Below are positions 25,635 through 37,264 of a DNA stretch of 60,597 bases, piece after piece. Origin of the DNA: Gammaproteobacteria bacterium. GTDB lineage: Bacteria > Pseudomonadota > Gammaproteobacteria > Burkholderiales > Rhodocyclaceae. Location: assembly GCA_029289265.1 (NCBI GenBank), contig JARFTX010000017.1:1-60597 (forward strand), read 5' to 3'. The notes beneath the pieces are model-generated. The model did no database searches. It had not been told where the DNA came from and saw only the letters and a list, made by a program, of their open reading frames with translations. Position 1 is the stretch's first letter. Each line of letters starts with the position of its first letter. The translations under genes were made by a program, and so were the position numbers.

Positions 25635-26429
25635 ATGGCGGGTACTTCCTTTGCCAGCGCCACCCGTGAGATACCGGAAGTGGCCGCCGTGCCCCGCCAC
25701 ATCGCGGTCATCATGGACGGCAACGGGCGCTGGGCGCGGCAACGCTTCCTGCCGCGCGTGGCCGGCCATCGGCGCGGCGTCGAATCCGTGCGTAGCGTCA
25801 TCCGGGCCTGCATGGAGCGCGGTGTCGGCTATCTGACGCTGTTCGCCTTCAGTTCGGAGAACTGGCGCCGCCCGCCGGACGAGGTCTCCTTCCTGATGCA
25901 ACTCTTCCTGCGCTCGCTGCAGAAAGAGGTCGATCGACTGCACGAGAACGGCATCCGCTTCAAGGTGATCGGCGACGTCTCCCGCTTCGAGCCCACGCTG
26001 GTCGATCGCATCGCCTGGGCCGAGTCCCTTACCCGCGACAACACCCGCATGACGCTCACCGTGGCTGCGAACTACGGCGGTCGCTGGGACATCCTGCAGG
26101 CGATGAAGCGGATGCTGGCGAAGCACCCGGAACGCATCGAGGATTTCAGCGAAGCGGATCTGGCGGCCGAGCTCGCGCTCAACTACGGGCCCGAGCCGGA
26201 TCTCTTCATCCGCACCGGCGGCGAGCAGCGCATCAGCAACTTCCTGCTGTGGCAGCTCGCCTACACCGAGCTGTACTTCACCGATACGCTCTGGCCCGAC
26301 TTCGACGAGGCCGCGCTCGGCGCTGCGATCGAGTCCTACCGCTCGCGCGAACGCCGCTTCGGCCGCACGAGCGAGCAGGTCCGCGAGGCCCAAGGCGAGA
26401 CTGCCGACCCCACGGGGCGCCATGCTTAA
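25635..26429 (+). CDS. uppS: Undecaprenyl diphosphate synthase
   Basis: Cis-prenyltransferase that makes the C55 carrier lipid precursor for peptidoglycan and surface glycans. The 264-aa protein has the substrate-binding block [26 protein letters not shown], and the C-terminal [31 protein letters not shown]. It has a slightly longer N-terminus than E. coli UppS. It starts 7 nt after frr and overlaps cdsA by 8 bp, so translation is coupled. Confidence 0.97.
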   Translation: MAGTSFASATREIPEVAAVPRHIAVIMDGNGRWARQRFLPRVAGHRRGVESVRSVIRACMERGVGYLTLFAFSSENWRRPPDEVSFLMQLFLRSLQKEVDRLHENGIRFKVIGDVSRFEPTLVDRIAWAESLTRDNTRMTLTVAANYGGRWDILQAMKRMLAKHPERIEDFSEADLAAELALNYGPEPDLFIRTGGEQRISNFLLWQLAYTELYFTDTLWPDFDEAALGAAIESYRSRERRFGRTSEQVREAQGETADPTGRHA

Positions 26430-27249
26430 GCAGCGCGTCCTTACCGCGCTGGTGCTGGTCGGGTCGCTGCTGCTCGCGCTTTTTCTCCTGCCTGCGCTCG
26501 CGTGGCTCGTGCTGGCCGCGCTGGTCTGCGCCGGTGCGGCCTGGGAGTGGGGCGCCTTGACCGGCCTGCGCGGGCCGACCCGTCCGATCTTCGCAGTCTT
26601 CGCCGGGCTGCTGTGCCTCGCCGTCGGCCTCGTCAGCGGCCTCGACCGCCCCGATGGCGCTGCCGCCTGGCCGCTGCTCGGCCTCTACCTGGTCAGCGCG
26701 CTGTTCTGGATCGCTCTGGTGCCCAACTGGCTGCGCCGCAAGTGGCGCGTCGCGGGTGTGCCGGCGGCGCTCACCGTGGGTGTCGTCGTTCTGTTGCCAC
26801 CCGCGCTCGCCTTCGCGCATCTGCGCCAGGTCGGCCCCTGGGTCCTGCTCGCGGCGATGGCGCTCGTCTGGATCGCCGACATCGCGGCGTATTTCGCCGG
26901 ACGCGCCTTCGGCCGGCGCAAACTCGCCCCGGCCATCAGCCCCGGAAAGACCTGGGAAGGCGCGGCAGGTGCCGTGCTGGGCGTGCTGATCTACGGCGCA
27001 GTGCTGTTCTTCGCACTGCGCGCCGACGGCCTCGCCGCGGCGAATCTGCTCGTCGTGCTGCCGATCCTCGTGCTGCTGACGGCGCTCAGCATCGCCGGCG
27101 ACCTGTTCGAGTCCCTGCTCAAGCGCCAAGCCGGCCTCAAGGACAGCGGCAGCCTGCTGCCGGGCCACGGCGGAATCCTCGACCGCATCGACAGTCTGAC
27201 CTCGACCCTGCCGCTGGTCGGGCTCGCCGCCCTGTGGCTTTCGCTCTGA
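26422..27249 (+). CDS. cdsA: Phosphatidate cytidylyltransferase
   Basis: Integral inner-membrane enzyme that makes CDP-diacylglycerol from phosphatidate and CTP. The 275-aa protein has about eight hydrophobic segments. The family signature is near the C-terminus ([29 protein letters not shown]), with the catalytic Asp residues in KDSG and LDRIDS. It overlaps uppS and is followed 13 nt later by dxr. Low-complexity Leu/Ala content is normal for the family. Confidence 0.96.
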   Translation: MLKQRVLTALVLVGSLLLALFLLPALAWLVLAALVCAGAAWEWGALTGLRGPTRPIFAVFAGLLCLAVGLVSGLDRPDGAAAWPLLGLYLVSALFWIALVPNWLRRKWRVAGVPAALTVGVVVLLPPALAFAHLRQVGPWVLLAAMALVWIADIAAYFAGRAFGRRKLAPAISPGKTWEGAAGAVLGVLIYGAVLFFALRADGLAAANLLVVLPILVLLTALSIAGDLFESLLKRQAGLKDSGSLLPGHGGILDRIDSLTSTLPLVGLAALWLSL

Positions 27250-27262
27250 CCGCTCCGACGCC

Positions 27263-28456
27263 ATGACGACTCCCCAGGCCCTGACCGTACTCGGCGCGAC
27301 CGGCTCGATCGGCGCCAGCACGCTCGACGTCGTTGCGCGCCATCCCGAGCGCTTCACAGTGTTCGCGCTCACCGCGCAGCGCCAGGGCGAGCGGCTGCTC
27401 GAACTGTGCCTGCGCCACCGTCCGCGCTTTGCCGTACTGGGCGAGGCCGACGCTGCGGTTGCCCTTGCGCGGGCGCTGCGCGCCGCCGGATCGTCTACCG
27501 AGGTGCTGAGCGGCCCCGCGGCTTTGGTCGAGGTCGCTTCGCACCCCGAGGTCGATGCCGTGATGGCAGCCATCGTCGGCGCCGCCGGCCTCTTGCCGAC
27601 GCTCGCCGCTGCCCGTGCCGGCAAGAAGGTGTTGCTCGCCAACAAGGAATCGCTGGTGCTCGCCGGGCCGCTCTTCATGGACGCGGTGCGCGAGGGCGGG
27701 GCACAGCTGCTGCCGATCGACAGCGAGCACAACGCGGTGTTCCAGGCGCTGCCGGCCGACTATGGGCGCGAGCCGGACCGTGCGGGCGTGCGCCGCATCA
27801 TGCTGACCGCCTCGGGTGGCCCGTTCCGCGAGACGCCCGTCGAGGCGCTCGAGGCTGTGAGCCCGGACCAGGCCTGTGCCCATCCGAACTGGGTGATGGG
27901 GCGCAAGATCTCGGTCGATTCGGCGACGATGATGAACAAGGGGCTCGAGGTGATCGAGGCCCACTGGCTCTTCGGTGCGCCGGCCGAGCGTATCGACGTC
28001 GTGATTCACCCGCAGAGCGTCATCCATTCGATGGTCGAGTACGTCGACGGTTCGGTGGTGGCCCAGCTCGGCAACCCGGACATGCGAACGCCGATCGCCC
28101 ATGCGCTCGCCTATCCCGAGCGGATCGAGGCGGGCGTGCGCTCGCTCGACCTGTTCGAGGTGGCGCGGCTCACCTTCGAGCGCCCCGACTTCGACCGGTT
28201 CCCCTGCCTCGCGCTGGCCTACCGTGCCCTGCGCGAAGGCGGCGCGGCGGCGGCCGTGCTCAATGCCGCCAATGAAGAAGCCGTCGCGGCCTTTCTCGCC
28301 GGGCAGCTCGGTTTTCGCCGCATCCACGAGGTGATCGATGCCGCGCTGGAACGGGCGGCGGGGCTTTCGGTCGAATCGGTCGATGCGGTCATCGCGTCCG
28401 ACGCGGAAGCCCGCGCGATCGCACGCCGCGAGATCCACAAACGCCAGACCTCATGA
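27263..28456 (+). CDS. dxr: 1-deoxy-D-xylulose-5-phosphate reductoisomerase
   Basis: Second enzyme of the MEP isoprenoid pathway, converting DXP to MEP with NADPH. The 397-aa protein has the Rossmann motif [15 protein letters not shown], the NKESLV block, the metal and substrate residues in [12 protein letters not shown] and [29 protein letters not shown] and the [15 protein letters not shown] region. It overlaps rseP by 4 bp (ATGA). Its product feeds uppS in the same operon. Confidence 0.97.
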   Translation: MTTPQALTVLGATGSIGASTLDVVARHPERFTVFALTAQRQGERLLELCLRHRPRFAVLGEADAAVALARALRAAGSSTEVLSGPAALVEVASHPEVDAVMAAIVGAAGLLPTLAAARAGKKVLLANKESLVLAGPLFMDAVREGGAQLLPIDSEHNAVFQALPADYGREPDRAGVRRIMLTASGGPFRETPVEALEAVSPDQACAHPNWVMGRKISVDSATMMNKGLEVIEAHWLFGAPAERIDVVIHPQSVIHSMVEYVDGSVVAQLGNPDMRTPIAHALAYPERIEAGVRSLDLFEVARLTFERPDFDRFPCLALAYRALREGGAAAAVLNAANEEAVAAFLAGQLGFRRIHEVIDAALERAAGLSVESVDAVIASDAEARAIARREIHKRQTS

Positions 28457-29817
28457 ATCTTCTCGAATACATCATCCCATTCATTCTTGCCCTCGGCCTG
28501 CTGATCTTCATTCACGAGCTGGGGCATTACCTCGTCGCGCGCTGGTGCGGGGTGAAGGTGCTGCGCTTCTCGATCGGGTTCGGCAAGCCGCTGGCCAAGT
28601 GGCAGGCTGGTCGCGACCGCACCGAATGGGTGGTGGCGGCCTTTCCGCTGGGCGGCTACGTCAAGATGCTGGATGAGCGCGAGGGCACGGTCCCCGAGCC
28701 GGAACTGCCACGCTCCTTCAACCGCCAGCCGGTCGGACGCCGCTTCGCGATCGTCGCCGCGGGTCCGATCGCCAACTTCCTGCTTGCGATCGTCCTGTAC
28801 TGGGGCCTCTTCTCGACCGGCACCGAGGAGCTGCGTCCGCGGCTCGCCGTGCTCGAGGAGACCAGCATTGCAGCCCAGGCCGGCGTGCGCGATGGCGACC
28901 TGGTCGAAGCGGTCAATGGCGAGGCGGTGCGGAGCTGGAACGAGCTGCGCTGGGCACTGCTGCGCCAGGTGCTCGACGGCCGGGAGGTGACGCTGCGCGT
29001 GCGCACGCTCGAAGAGGTCGAGGCCTATCGCCGCATGAACTTCGCCGGGATCCGCATCGACGACGCCGAAGCCGATCTGATCGCCCGCATCGGTCTGCGC
29101 CCCTGGCGCCCGGTGATTCCGCCGGTGGTCGGACAGGTCATGTCGGGCAGCGCCGCAGCACGCGCCGGTGTGGAGTCGGGCGACCGATTCATGTCGCTCG
29201 CCGGCGAGCCGGTGGATTCGTGGATGCAGCTCGTCGAACGCGTCCGGACGTTGCCGGGCATGACCGTCGACGCCGAGATCCTGCGCGGCGGGAGGCCGAT
29301 TACGCTCTCGCTGGTGCCCGACGAGGCGAGCGACGGTGGCGAACGCATCGGCCGCATCGGGGTGTCGGTGGCCGAACCCGAGGGGCACCGCGAGGCCTTG
29401 TTCGCGATGGTCCGCTACGGACCCATCGAAGGTCTCGCCAAGGCGATGGTCAAGACCTGGGATACCAGCGTGCTGAGCCTGAAGATGATCGGACGGATGA
29501 TCACCGGCGACGTGTCGTGGAAGAACCTGTCCGGACCGGTCACGATCGCCGACTACGCCGGCCAGACGGCCAAGCTCGGATGGACCCATTACCTGGGCTT
29601 CGTAGCCCTGATCAGCATCAGTCTGGGGGTGCTGAACCTGCTCCCCATCCCGGTGCTGGACGGTGGGCATTTGATGTATTATACGATCGAAATTATCAAG
29701 GGAGGCCCCGTGTCCGAGCGTGCCATGGAGATCGGACAACAGGTCGGCCTCGTCGCTCTAGCCATGCTCATGGCATTTGCCTTCTACAACGACATCACGC
29801 GTCTAATTTCTGGTTGA
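28453..29817 (+). CDS. rseP: Site-2 intramembrane metalloprotease RseP
   Basis: RseP cleaves the anti-sigma factor RseA inside the membrane to release sigma-E under envelope stress. The 454-aa protein has the zinc motif HELGH in the first transmembrane helix ([16 protein letters not shown]), two periplasmic PDZ domains, and the third zinc ligand in [16 protein letters not shown]. The C-terminal helix is [19 protein letters not shown]. Its position directly before bamA is the standard proteobacterial order. Confidence 0.97.
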   Translation: MNLLEYIIPFILALGLLIFIHELGHYLVARWCGVKVLRFSIGFGKPLAKWQAGRDRTEWVVAAFPLGGYVKMLDEREGTVPEPELPRSFNRQPVGRRFAIVAAGPIANFLLAIVLYWGLFSTGTEELRPRLAVLEETSIAAQAGVRDGDLVEAVNGEAVRSWNELRWALLRQVLDGREVTLRVRTLEEVEAYRRMNFAGIRIDDAEADLIARIGLRPWRPVIPPVVGQVMSGSAAARAGVESGDRFMSLAGEPVDSWMQLVERVRTLPGMTVDAEILRGGRPITLSLVPDEASDGGERIGRIGVSVAEPEGHREALFAMVRYGPIEGLAKAMVKTWDTSVLSLKMIGRMITGDVSWKNLSGPVTIADYAGQTAKLGWTHYLGFVALISISLGVLNLLPIPVLDGGHLMYYTIEIIKGGPVSERAMEIGQQVGLVALAMLMAFAFYNDITRLISG

Positions 29818-29824
29818 AAACTGG

Positions 29825-32134
29825 ATGAAACTCAAGATCCTGAGCGGGCTGGTGACAGCCCTTTTTGTTGCCATGCCCGCCTTCGCCTTCACACCGTTTA
29901 CCGTGAAGGATATTCGGGTCGAGGGTATCCAACGCACCGAGGCCGGGACCGTCTTCAGTTATCTGCCGGTGCGTGTCGGCGAGACCTTTACCGAGGCACA
30001 GGCCGCCGAGGCGATTCGCGCGCTGTTTGCGACCGGCTTCTTCAGCGACGTGCGCATCGAGGTGGAAGACGATGTGATCGTGGTGCTGGTCGATGAACGG
30101 CCGGCGATCGCCGGGATTTCGTTCTCCGGCGTGAAGGAGTTCGATCAGGAGGCCCTCAAGAAGGGGCTGAGCGAGTTGGGACTTGCCGAGGCCCGAATCT
30201 TCGACCGTGCATTGCTCGACCGGGCCGAGCAGGAGTTGAAGCGCCAGTATCTGAGCCGCGGCAAGTACGGCGCTCAGATCACGACGACGGTGACGCCGCT
30301 CGAGCGCAATCGGGTCAGCATCAACTTCAACGTCTTCGAGGGTACGGTCGCGAAGATCCGCCAGATCCGCATCGTCGGCGCGGAGGCCTTCAAGGAGTCC
30401 ACTCTGCTCGGGCTGTTCCAGCTCACCACTCCGGGCTGGCTGACCTGGTACACGAAGAACGACCAGTATTCGCGCCAGAAACTCGCGGCCGACCTCGAAT
30501 CCTTGCGTTCCCACTATCTCGACCGCGGCTACCTCGATTTCAACATCGACTCGACTCAGGTCTCGATCACGCCGGACAAGCAGGACATCTACATCACCGT
30601 CAATATCACCGAGGGCGAGCAGTACACGGTTTCGGCAGTGCGCTTCGCGGGCGAGCTGGTGCTGCCCGAGGAGGAGTATCTCAAGCTCGTGGCGCTCAAG
30701 CCGGGCGATATCTTCTCCCGCCAGAAGCTCACCGACACGACCAAGGCCGTCGTCGATCGCCTCGGCAACGAGGGCTATGCCTTCGCCAACGTCAACGCTG
30801 CCCCGGAAGTCGATCAGGAAAAGCGCGAGGTGGCGTTCACCGTGTTCGTCGATCCTGGGCGGCGCGTATACGTGCGCCGCATCAATGTCGGCGGCAACAC
30901 CAAGACGCGCGACGAGGTGGTGCGCCGCGAGATGCGGCAGATGGAAGGGGCCTGGTACGACGCCGAAATGATCAACCGGTCGCGCACCCGAATCGACCGA
31001 CTGGGTTACTTCGAGGAGGTTTCGGTCCAGACGCCGGCCGTGCCCGGCACAACCGACCAGGTCGACGTGAACTTCACGGTGCGGGAACGCGCGACCGGCA
31101 ACCTGATGCTTGGGGCGGGTTTCTCGAGCTCCGAAAAATTGGTGCTGACCGGATCCGTGGCGCAGGAAAACCTGTTCGGCAGCGGCAAATCGCTCTCCCT
31201 GGGGCTGAACACCAGCAAGTCCGGTCGCACCCTGTCGATCTCATTTACCGACCCGTATTACACGCTCGACGGCGTCAGTCTCGGCTACGACCTCTACCAC
31301 CGTACCTTCGATCCGTCGGAGACGTCGTCGGTGTCACGCTTCAAGACCGTCTCGACCGGCGCCGGGCTGCGCCTCGGGTACCCGATCGGCGAGGACGACT
31401 CGATCAGCTTCGGTGCCGCAGTCGATCGCACGCGCATCGAGACTTTCGCCGACAGCCCGGCGCAATACCTCGAGTTCTGCCGGCAGTTCGGATGTTCCGA
31501 TCCGTCGGGCATCGGCCGCGTCACGGTCGACAGCCTCGTGCTGACCGCCGGCTGGGCGCGCGACAAGCGCGACAGTTTCCTGTACCCGCGCGCCGGCACC
31601 TTCCAGCGCGTCTTCGGTGAAGGCGCGACGGCGCCGGGCGACCTGAAGTACACCAAGCTCAACTACCAGTACCAGCACTGGTTCCCGATCGGGCGCCAAC
31701 AGGCGCTGATGGTGAATGCCGACCTCGGCTGGGCGCGCGGCTATGGTGGCAAGCCGATGCCGTTCTACAAGAACTTCTACGCCGGAGGCATCGGCTCGGT
31801 GCGCGGCTTCGAGCAGAGCTCGATCGGTCGGCGCACGGCTACCGGCGAGGCGATCGGCGGAACGCGGCGCGTGGTGGGCAACGCCGAGTACTATTTCCCG
31901 TTGCCGGGGTCCGGGATGGACCGCTCTTTCCGCGTCTCGTTGTTCGTCGATGGCGGTACCGTGTGGCGGGATGACGAGAAGGTCAATCTGGCCGACTTGC
32001 GTTACAGTACCGGTCTGGCCTTTTCGTGGAGTTCGCCGATCGGCCCGCTCAAGTTCAGCCTCGGCTTGCCGGTCAAGAAGGAAGAAGGGGACGAGCTGCA
32101 AAAATTCCAGTTTCAGTTGGGTACCGTGTTCTGA
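29825..32134 (+). CDS. bamA: Outer-membrane protein assembly factor BamA
   Basis: Omp85 protein that inserts beta-barrels into the outer membrane. The 769-aa precursor has a signal peptide ([21 protein letters not shown]), five POTRA domains (about 25-425), and a 16-strand barrel. The conserved loop-6 motif is [11 protein letters not shown], and the C-terminus ends in an aromatic residue (FQLGTVF). The length is normal. skp follows, so barrel assembly and its chaperone are expressed together. Confidence 0.98.
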   Translation: MKLKILSGLVTALFVAMPAFAFTPFTVKDIRVEGIQRTEAGTVFSYLPVRVGETFTEAQAAEAIRALFATGFFSDVRIEVEDDVIVVLVDERPAIAGISFSGVKEFDQEALKKGLSELGLAEARIFDRALLDRAEQELKRQYLSRGKYGAQITTTVTPLERNRVSINFNVFEGTVAKIRQIRIVGAEAFKESTLLGLFQLTTPGWLTWYTKNDQYSRQKLAADLESLRSHYLDRGYLDFNIDSTQVSITPDKQDIYITVNITEGEQYTVSAVRFAGELVLPEEEYLKLVALKPGDIFSRQKLTDTTKAVVDRLGNEGYAFANVNAAPEVDQEKREVAFTVFVDPGRRVYVRRINVGGNTKTRDEVVRREMRQMEGAWYDAEMINRSRTRIDRLGYFEEVSVQTPAVPGTTDQVDVNFTVRERATGNLMLGAGFSSSEKLVLTGSVAQENLFGSGKSLSLGLNTSKSGRTLSISFTDPYYTLDGVSLGYDLYHRTFDPSETSSVSRFKTVSTGAGLRLGYPIGEDDSISFGAAVDRTRIETFADSPAQYLEFCRQFGCSDPSGIGRVTVDSLVLTAGWARDKRDSFLYPRAGTFQRVFGEGATAPGDLKYTKLNYQYQHWFPIGRQQALMVNADLGWARGYGGKPMPFYKNFYAGGIGSVRGFEQSSIGRRTATGEAIGGTRRVVGNAEYYFPLPGSGMDRSFRVSLFVDGGTVWRDDEKVNLADLRYSTGLAFSWSSPIGPLKFSLGLPVKKEEGDELQKFQFQLGTVF

Positions 32135-32169
32135 GCGCGGGTATCCGTCCGCACATCCGGAGGTTTTAC

Positions 32170-32673
32170 GTGAGAGTCAGTACCCTGTCCGTTCTTGTCG
32201 CGGCATTGCTCGCGATGTCGGCGCCCGCTGCCATGGCGCAGTCCAAGATCGGGTTCGTCAATTCGGACCGTATCATGCGCGAGGCTGCCCCGGCGGTGCG
32301 CGCCCAACAGCGGCTCGAAAAGGAATTCGAAAAGCGCGACCAGGAGCTTCAGCGCATCGCCACGGACTTGCAGGCGCTGCAGGAGGATCTGGAGCGAAAC
32401 AGCCTGACCATGGCGGAGAGCGAACGCCGCGCCAAGGAGCGCTCGTTCAACGACCTGAGCCGCGACTTCCAGCGCAAGCAGCGCGAGTTTCGCGAGGATC
32501 TCAATCAGCGTCGAAACGAGGAACTCGCCAGCGTGCTTGATCGCGCCAATAGTGCGATCAAGCAGATCGCGGAGGCCGAAAAATACGATGTGGTGCTGCA
32601 GGAGGCTGTTTACGCCAGTCCGCGCATCGATATCACCGACAAGGTCATCAAGGCCTTGTCGGATGCCCGGTAA
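32170..32673 (+). CDS. skp: Periplasmic OMP chaperone Skp/OmpH
   Basis: Trimeric periplasmic holdase for unfolded outer-membrane proteins. The 167-aa precursor starts at GTG 32170 behind CGGAGG. It has a signal peptide (LSVLVAALLAMSAPAAMAQ), then SKIGFVNSDRIMREAAPAV and a long charged coiled-coil region (about 55-130) that forms the tentacles, ending with YDVVLQEAVYASPRIDITDKV. It sits between bamA and lpxD, which is the conserved order. Confidence 0.95.
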   Translation: MRVSTLSVLVAALLAMSAPAAMAQSKIGFVNSDRIMREAAPAVRAQQRLEKEFEKRDQELQRIATDLQALQEDLERNSLTMAESERRAKERSFNDLSRDFQRKQREFREDLNQRRNEELASVLDRANSAIKQIAEAEKYDVVLQEAVYASPRIDITDKVIKALSDAR

Positions 32674-33714
32674 GTGGTTCGACCCTTGGTGTCGCTGCGC
32701 CTGGACGAACTCGTCGCCCGCCTCGGCGGCGAGTTGATCGGAAACCCCGCGGTCACGGTATCGCGGGTTTCCAGTGTGGAGAGGGCCGAGGAGGGCGACC
32801 TCGCCTTCGTGTCGGATCGCAAGTACCTCGCCAAGTTGAAGGATTGCCGCGCGAGCGTCGTTGTCGTCGCCCCCGACGCCAAGGATGCGGTCGACCGGCC
32901 GCGCATCGTCACCCACGATCCTTACCTTTACTTCGCGCGAGCAGCTCAACTGCTCAATCCGCCACGTCGTCCCGACGCGGGCGTCCACCCGTCGGCCACC
33001 GTAGGAAGCGCGATCCCGTCCTCGGTGTCGGTCGGCGCGGGCGCGGTGATCGAGCAGGACGTGCAACTCGGCGAGGATGTCGTGATCGGCGCCGGCTGCT
33101 ACGTCGGGGCCGGCGTCTCGATCGGGGCGGGGACGCGCCTGCATCCGCGGGTCAGCATCTACGAGGATTGCGTGATCGGAAAGCACTGCCTGATCCACTC
33201 GGGCGCCGTGATCGGGGCGGACGGTTTCGGATTCGCGCGCGAAGCGGATGGCCGGTGGGTCAAGATTCCGCAGGTCGGCAAGGTGGTGATCGGCGACGAC
33301 GTGGAGATTGGCGCGAACACCACGGTGGACCGCGGCGCGCTCGACGATACGGTCATCCACGACAATGTGAAGATCGACAATCTCGTGCAGGTTGCGCACA
33401 ACGTCCATATCGGTGAATCGACGGCGATCGCGGGTTGCGTAGGGATCGCAGGCAGCACCCACATCGGCGCGCGCTGCATGCTGGCGGGGCAAGTCGGGGT
33501 GATCGGGCATCTCAAGATCGCCGACGACGTGGTCATCTCCGCCGGTACCAAGCTCACCAAGGCGATCACGCGCCCGGGGATGTATACCGCCAGCCTGCCG
33601 GTCCAGTCGCACGCCGACTGGGTCAAGAATTTTTCGCATCTGCGTCACCTCGACGCCCTCGTGGAGCGGGTCCGCGCCCTCGAGAAACGCCTGGAACCGC
33701 CCGAGAAGCCCTGA
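32674..33714 (+). CDS. lpxD: UDP-3-O-(3-hydroxyacyl)glucosamine N-acyltransferase
   Basis: Third lipid A enzyme; adds the N-linked hydroxyacyl chain to UDP-3-O-acyl-glucosamine. The 346-aa protein has an N-terminal uridine-binding domain and a left-handed beta-helix of hexapeptide repeats ([24 protein letters not shown] and so on). The catalytic His region is [15 protein letters not shown]. It starts with GTG immediately after the skp stop. Confidence 0.96.
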   Translation: MVRPLVSLRLDELVARLGGELIGNPAVTVSRVSSVERAEEGDLAFVSDRKYLAKLKDCRASVVVVAPDAKDAVDRPRIVTHDPYLYFARAAQLLNPPRRPDAGVHPSATVGSAIPSSVSVGAGAVIEQDVQLGEDVVIGAGCYVGAGVSIGAGTRLHPRVSIYEDCVIGKHCLIHSGAVIGADGFGFAREADGRWVKIPQVGKVVIGDDVEIGANTTVDRGALDDTVIHDNVKIDNLVQVAHNVHIGESTAIAGCVGIAGSTHIGARCMLAGQVGVIGHLKIADDVVISAGTKLTKAITRPGMYTASLPVQSHADWVKNFSHLRHLDALVERVRALEKRLEPPEKP

Positions 33715-33719
33715 CGACC

Positions 33720-34157
33720 ATGGATATCAACGAAATCCTGCAATACCTGCCCCATCGCTACCCGTTCCTGCTGGTGGACCGCGTCCTGGAGTTGGAGCCC
33801 GACCGGCGCGTGCTGGCACTGAAGAACGTGACCTTCAACGAGCCGTTCTTCCCCGGCCACTTTCCGCACCATCCGGTGATGCCGGGTGTGCTCATCATCG
33901 AAGCGATGGCCCAGGCGGCGGCGCTGCTGTCGTTCAAGAGCCGCGGCGTCAAGCCCGACGAAAACCAGGTCGTCTATTTCGCCGGCATCGACAACGTGCG
34001 CTTCAAGCGGCCCGTGGTGCCCGGCGACCAACTGCTGTTCGACGTCGAGATCACCCAGAGCAAGCGCAACATCTTCAAGTACAAGGGCGTGGCCCGGGTC
34101 GGCGACGAGATCGCGACCGAGGCCGAGCTGATGTGCGCGATCAAGTCCCTGGCATGA
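33720..34157 (+). CDS. fabZ: 3-hydroxyacyl-ACP dehydratase FabZ
   Basis: Hot-dog-fold dehydratase of fatty-acid synthesis. The 145-aa protein (ATG 33720) begins [21 protein letters not shown]. The catalytic His is in [23 protein letters not shown] and the Glu is in the same helix. It overlaps lpxA by 4 bp (ATGA). Its coupling to lipid A genes balances use of hydroxyacyl-ACP between phospholipid and lipid A. Confidence 0.97.
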   Translation: MDINEILQYLPHRYPFLLVDRVLELEPDRRVLALKNVTFNEPFFPGHFPHHPVMPGVLIIEAMAQAAALLSFKSRGVKPDENQVVYFAGIDNVRFKRPVVPGDQLLFDVEITQSKRNIFKYKGVARVGDEIATEAELMCAIKSLA

Positions 34158-34924
34158 TTCATTCGACCGCAATCGTTCATCCCGCCGCGCGCATCGGCAG
34201 CAACGTCTCGATCGGTCCGTACTCCATCGTCGGAGAGCACGTCGAGATCGGCGACGGCACGCGCATCGGCCCCCATGTCGTCATCGAGGGCCGGACCCGC
34301 ATCGGCCGCGACAACGAGATCTTCCAGTTCTGCTCGATCGGCGCCGTGCCGCAGGACAAGAAGTACGACGACGAGCCGACCAGCCTCGAGATCGGCGACC
34401 GCAACACGATCCGCGAATACTGCTCGTTCAACGTCGGCACCAGCCAGGACGCCGGCGTCACGCGCATCGGAAGCGACAACTGGATCATGGCCTACGTGCA
34501 CGTCGCCCACGACTGCCACGTCGGAGACCACACGATCTTCGCGAACAATGCGACGCTGGCCGGCCACGTCCATGTCGGTGATTGGGCGATTCTCGGCGGC
34601 TTCACCGGGGTGCACCAGTTCGTGCGCGTGGGCGCTCACAGCTTTTGTGGCGTCGGGACGGTCTTGCTGCAAGATCTGCCGCCTTTCGTCACCGTCGCCG
34701 GCAATCCGGCCAGCCCCCACGGTATCAACAGCGAAGGGCTGCGCCGGCGTGGTTTCTCCGCCGAGGCCATCGCCGCGATCAAGCGCGCCTACCGGGTCTT
34801 GTACCGCAATGGGCTGCCGTTGGCCGAGGCGCGCGCGCAGATCGCCGCCATTGCCGCCGAACACGGTGCGGTAGAGCCCTTCGCCGACTTCATCGCTTCG
34901 TCCGAGCGCGGGATCGTCCGCTGA
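34154..34924 (+). CDS. lpxA: UDP-N-acetylglucosamine acyltransferase
   Basis: First lipid A enzyme, adding 3-hydroxyacyl to UDP-GlcNAc. The 256-aa protein starts at ATG 34154 ([21 protein letters not shown]). It is a left-handed beta-helix with hexapeptide repeats, the catalytic His block [15 protein letters not shown], and a C-terminal helical domain ([22 protein letters not shown]). The length is close to the 262 aa of E. coli. Confidence 0.97.
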   Translation: MIHSTAIVHPAARIGSNVSIGPYSIVGEHVEIGDGTRIGPHVVIEGRTRIGRDNEIFQFCSIGAVPQDKKYDDEPTSLEIGDRNTIREYCSFNVGTSQDAGVTRIGSDNWIMAYVHVAHDCHVGDHTIFANNATLAGHVHVGDWAILGGFTGVHQFVRVGAHSFCGVGTVLLQDLPPFVTVAGNPASPHGINSEGLRRRGFSAEAIAAIKRAYRVLYRNGLPLAEARAQIAAIAAEHGAVEPFADFIASSERGIVR

Positions 34925-34928
34925 CACC

Positions 34929-36107
34929 ATGACCACCCGCATTGCCATGGTGGCGGGCGAGGCGTCCGGGGATCTGCTTGCGAGCCACCTGATCCGCGCA
35001 TTGCGGGCGAAGCTGCCCGAAGTCGAGTTCTACGGCATCGGCGGCCCGCGCATGGAGGCCGAGGGCTTCGAGGCGCTGTGGCCGTGCGAGCGCCTGGCCG
35101 TGCACGGCTACGTCGATGCGATCAAGCGCTACCGCGAGCTCTCGGGCATCCGCAAGGCGCTGCTCGCGCGCATGTTGCGCGACAAGCCGGATGCCTTCAT
35201 CGGCGTCGACGCGCCGGACTTCAACCTGTGGCTCGAACGCCGGATGCGCGAAGCCGGCGTGCCGGCGATCCATTATGTGAGCCCCTCGATCTGGGCCTGG
35301 CGAGGCGGTCGCCTCAAGGGCATCGCCCGTTCGGTCGACCACATGCTCTGCCTGTTTCCGTTCGAGCCGGAACTCTACGAGCGCGTCGGGGTGCCGGTGA
35401 GCTATGTCGGTCACCCGCTCGCGGACGAGCTGCCGATGCACCCCGACCGGGCCGGCGCACGCGAGCGCCTGCGGGTGCCCGATCGGGCGACTGTCATCGC
35501 GATGCTGCCCGGCAGCCGTCAGTCCGAGGTGCGTAACCTCGCTGCGACCTACATCGAGACCGCGCGGCTGCTGGCCGAGCGCCATCCCGATCCGTGCTTT
35601 CTGGTGCCGCTCGCGACCCGCGAGACGCGCCTGCTGTTCGAGCAGGTCCGGCGCGAGGCCGATGCGATGGAATTGCCGATCCGCGTGGTATTCGGCCACG
35701 CGATCGACGCGATGATTGCCGCCGACGTGGTGCTGGTCGCAAGCGGCACGGCGAGTCTCGAGGCGGCGCTGCTCAAGCGACCGATGGTGATCAGCTACCG
35801 CATCGGGAAGTGGCAGTACCGCCTGATGAAGCGCATGGCTTATCTGCCCTGGGTGGGCCTGCCCAACATCCTGTGCAACGAGACGGTTGTCCCGGAACTG
35901 CTGCAGGATGATGCGACGCCGGCGCGGCTCGCCGAAGCGCTCGACGCGTGGCTCGTCGATCGCGACGGCCGTACGCGACTTGAGCAGCGCTTCACCGAGC
36001 TGCACCGGGTGCTGCGGCAGGACACGGCCGAGCGCGCCGCTGAAGCGATCCTGCCGTACCTGGGAGCGGCGGCGGACGGCGCGCTGCGGCCCGTCGGGTC
36101 GGCATGA
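34929..36107 (+). CDS. lpxB: Lipid-A-disaccharide synthase
   Basis: Peripheral-membrane GT19 enzyme that condenses UDP-2,3-diacylglucosamine with lipid X. The 392-aa protein has the N-terminal [15 protein letters not shown] motif, [21 protein letters not shown], and the GHPLADELP and [13 protein letters not shown] blocks. It follows lpxA by 4 nt and overlaps rnhB by 4 bp (ATGA). Confidence 0.97.
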   Translation: MTTRIAMVAGEASGDLLASHLIRALRAKLPEVEFYGIGGPRMEAEGFEALWPCERLAVHGYVDAIKRYRELSGIRKALLARMLRDKPDAFIGVDAPDFNLWLERRMREAGVPAIHYVSPSIWAWRGGRLKGIARSVDHMLCLFPFEPELYERVGVPVSYVGHPLADELPMHPDRAGARERLRVPDRATVIAMLPGSRQSEVRNLAATYIETARLLAERHPDPCFLVPLATRETRLLFEQVRREADAMELPIRVVFGHAIDAMIAADVVLVASGTASLEAALLKRPMVISYRIGKWQYRLMKRMAYLPWVGLPNILCNETVVPELLQDDATPARLAEALDAWLVDRDGRTRLEQRFTELHRVLRQDTAERAAEAILPYLGAAADGALRPVGSA

Positions 36108-36676
36108 TCTGCGGCGTCGATGAAGCTGGCCGCGGTCCGCTGTGCGGGTCGGTCGTCGCGGCCGCCGTGGTGCTCGATCCCGCCCGCCCGATCGACGGCC
36201 TGTCCGACTCGAAGAAGCTCACGGCCCGAGCGCGCGAACGGCTCGCCGCCCTGATCCGCGAGCGCGCGCTCGCCTGGGCCGTCGCCGAGGCGAGCGTCGA
36301 GGAGATCGACCGGCTCAACATCCTGCACGCGACGATGCTCGCAATGCAGCGCGCGGTGGCGGCGCTGCCTGTCGTTCCGGAGCTGGTGCGGGTCGACGGC
36401 AACCGTTGTCCGGGACTTGCGGTGCCCAGTGAGGCGGTGGTGAAGGGTGACGCCACGGTGCCGGCGATCTCGGCTGCCTCGATTCTTGCCAAGACGGTGC
36501 GCGACGCGCAGATGTGCGAGCTCGACGCCCGCCATCCCGAATACGGCTTCGCGCGCCACAAGGGTTACCCGGCTGCCGATCATCTCGAGGCGCTGCGCGC
36601 CCACGGCGTGCTCGACTGCCACCGACGCAGCTTCGCGCCCGTGCGCGACATCCTCGCCAATCCGCCGCTCTGGTAG
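36104..36676 (+). CDS. rnhB: Ribonuclease HII
   Basis: Removes ribonucleotides embedded in DNA. The 190-aa protein begins [18 protein letters not shown], which carries the catalytic Asp-Glu pair. [29 protein letters not shown] and [14 protein letters not shown] follow. The length is normal. It is coupled to lpxB, the frequent lpxA-lpxB-rnhB order. Confidence 0.97.
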   Translation: MICGVDEAGRGPLCGSVVAAAVVLDPARPIDGLSDSKKLTARARERLAALIRERALAWAVAEASVEEIDRLNILHATMLAMQRAVAALPVVPELVRVDGNRCPGLAVPSEAVVKGDATVPAISAASILAKTVRDAQMCELDARHPEYGFARHKGYPAADHLEALRAHGVLDCHRRSFAPVRDILANPPLW

Positions 36677-36805
36677 GTGCGGGCTAACCGTGCCCAAGGG
36701 CGGCCCGGGCCTGCTCGCCGCCGCCGGCGCTTTGCGGGGCGAGCCTGCCCTCGCTTATGCTATGACCCGGTGTTTCCCACGATCGGCCGACACAGGACTC
36801 TTGCG

Positions 36806-37264
36806 ATGACTCTCCACCACCTGATGCTGTTTCTCCACCTCGCTGGCGTCGTCACCTGGGTTGGCGGCATGGCGTTCGCCTACCACTGCGTGCGCCCGGC
36901 GGCGGGAGCGCTGGAGCCGCCGCAGCGGCTCACGCTGTGGGTCGCGATTTTTGCGCGCTTCTTCCCGCTGGTCTGGATCTCGGTGGCGCTGATTCTTGCC
37001 TCCGGACTCTTCATGCTGATGTCGACAGGTTTCGCTCGGGCGCCGCTCGCGTGGCATCTGATGCTCGCGACCGGCTCGGTGATGATCGCGGTCTACCTGA
37101 ATGTCTTCTTCGGCCCGTGGGCGGCGCTGCGCCGCGCAGTTTCCGCGGAGGACTGGCCCGCCGGGGCCGCCGCGCTGAACCGGATCCGGCAGCGGGTCGG
37201 CTTCAACATCGTGCTCGGCTACCTCACCATCGCGATCGCCACGGTCGGCCTCGCGCTGCGATGA
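36806..37264 (+). CDS. CopD-family four-helix membrane protein
   Basis: The 152-aa integral membrane protein has four hydrophobic helices. It begins MTLHHLMLFLHLAGVVTWVGGMAFAYHC, a pattern (HLxGVVxWVGG) seen in CopD-like and related small heme- or copper-associated proteins. Helix 2 is FFPLVWISVALILASGLFML, helix 3 is WHLMLATGSVMIAVYLNVFFGPW, and helix 4 is NIVLGYLTIAIATVGLAL. His residues in helices 1 and 3 could bind a metal or heme. The role is not established. It overlaps the next gene by 4 bp. Confidence 0.7.
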   Translation: MTLHHLMLFLHLAGVVTWVGGMAFAYHCVRPAAGALEPPQRLTLWVAIFARFFPLVWISVALILASGLFMLMSTGFARAPLAWHLMLATGSVMIAVYLNVFFGPWAALRRAVSAEDWPAGAAALNRIRQRVGFNIVLGYLTIAIATVGLALR

